DNA from: Gammaproteobacteria bacterium
GTDB lineage: Bacteria > Pseudomonadota > Gammaproteobacteria > Pseudomonadales > Porticoccaceae
Reading direction: 5' to 3'
Assembly: GCA_018069465.1 (NCBI GenBank)
Contig: JAGPUW010000014.1
Coordinates: 62,001-126,000 of the forward strand
Length of the DNA stretch: 64,000 nt
Shown: in pieces, positions 63,911-64,000 of the stretch
How positions within the stretch are numbered: the stretch's first letter is position 1
Layout: each line of letters opens with the position of its first letter
Notes under the pieces: model-generated
Database searches by the model: none
Seen by the model: the letters and a program-made list of their open reading frames with translations, nothing else
Told to the model about the DNA's origin: nothing
Position numbers and translations under genes: made by a program

Positions 63911-63964
63911 CGCTGACCTGACCCAAAAAAGCTTTGCAGCCATTTACTGAGCGCCAGGTCAGCG
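63911..63964. repeat. 10-bp inverted repeat near the right edge
   Basis: CGCTGACCTG (63911-63920) and CAGGTCAGCG (63955-63964) separated by 34 bases and followed by TGGTCATTTTTTG. It could be a long-loop terminator for an incoming plus-strand transcript or an operator. No gene is seen in 63720-64000. Confidence 0.55.
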
Positions 63965-64000
63965 TGGTCATTTTTTGTTCAGAAAGTGTTAGTTCGACCT

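Noticed and set aside
1-64000. CRISPR array, prophage, intact insertion sequence, rRNA or defence island
   Set aside because: No regular direct repeats with spacers, no transposase, integrase or phage structural genes and no rRNA were seen.

Overview
The window reads as the chromosome of a moderately GC-rich, aerobic, polarly flagellated gammaproteobacterium, most likely a marine one related to the Cellvibrionales/Spongiibacteraceae side of the class. That placement is inference from gene order and protein character; no rRNA is present. The flagellar regulon is of the Pseudomonas/Vibrio polar type (FleQ-FleS-FleR hierarchy, FlhF/FleN placement control, sigma-54 and sigma-28 promoters, MotCD stator).

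Region 1 (1-26161, plus strand) carries most of the flagellum: the end of flgE, then flgF-G-H-I-J-K-L, flagellin fliC under a clear sigma-28 promoter with a structured leader, flaG, fliD, fliS, a fliT-like gene, a degenerate PilZ-like gene, a short FleQ-like activator, fleS-fleR behind a sigma-54 promoter, fliE-F-G-H-I-J and fliK behind a near-consensus sigma-54 promoter.

Region 2 (26280-38659, minus strand, convergent with region 1) is the export/switch/motor block, transcribed from a sigma-54 promoter before fliL: fliL-M-N-O-P-Q-R, flhB, flhA, flhF, fleN, fliA, motC, motD, then an unrecognised 56-residue gene. The chemotaxis genes that lie between fliA and motCD in Pseudomonas are absent here.

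Region 3 (38832-45248) is mixed: a DUF4124 protein, a membrane-anchored AlbA_2 protein next to a Crp/Fnr regulator, a frameshifted glycine-zipper pseudogene, elongator tRNA-Met, a sorbosone-dehydrogenase-like protein, a repeat-rich noncoding stretch, an EamA transporter and ychF.

Region 4 (45351-54694) is a conserved gammaproteobacterial housekeeping neighbourhood: pth, rplY, prs, tRNA-Gln, ispE, lolB and a TPR lipoprotein on the minus strand; hemA, prfA and prmC divergently on the plus strand.

Region 5 (54710-64000, minus strand) has a two-receiver response regulator with a degenerate GGDEF domain, a secreted reprolysin-like metalloprotease, and a catabolic operon (carboxyltransferase, biotin carboxylase, acyl-CoA dehydrogenase) for a branched acyl-CoA. 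Upstream of that operon is an 18-bp perfect palindrome and a partial copy of the same module.

I found no CRISPR array, prophage, intact insertion sequence or defence island. The most interesting items are the FleQ variant with substituted c-di-GMP residues beside a PilZ-like gene, the small gene after motD, the hairpin-bearing duplication inside flgJ, the degenerate GGDEF protein and the duplicated operator module.
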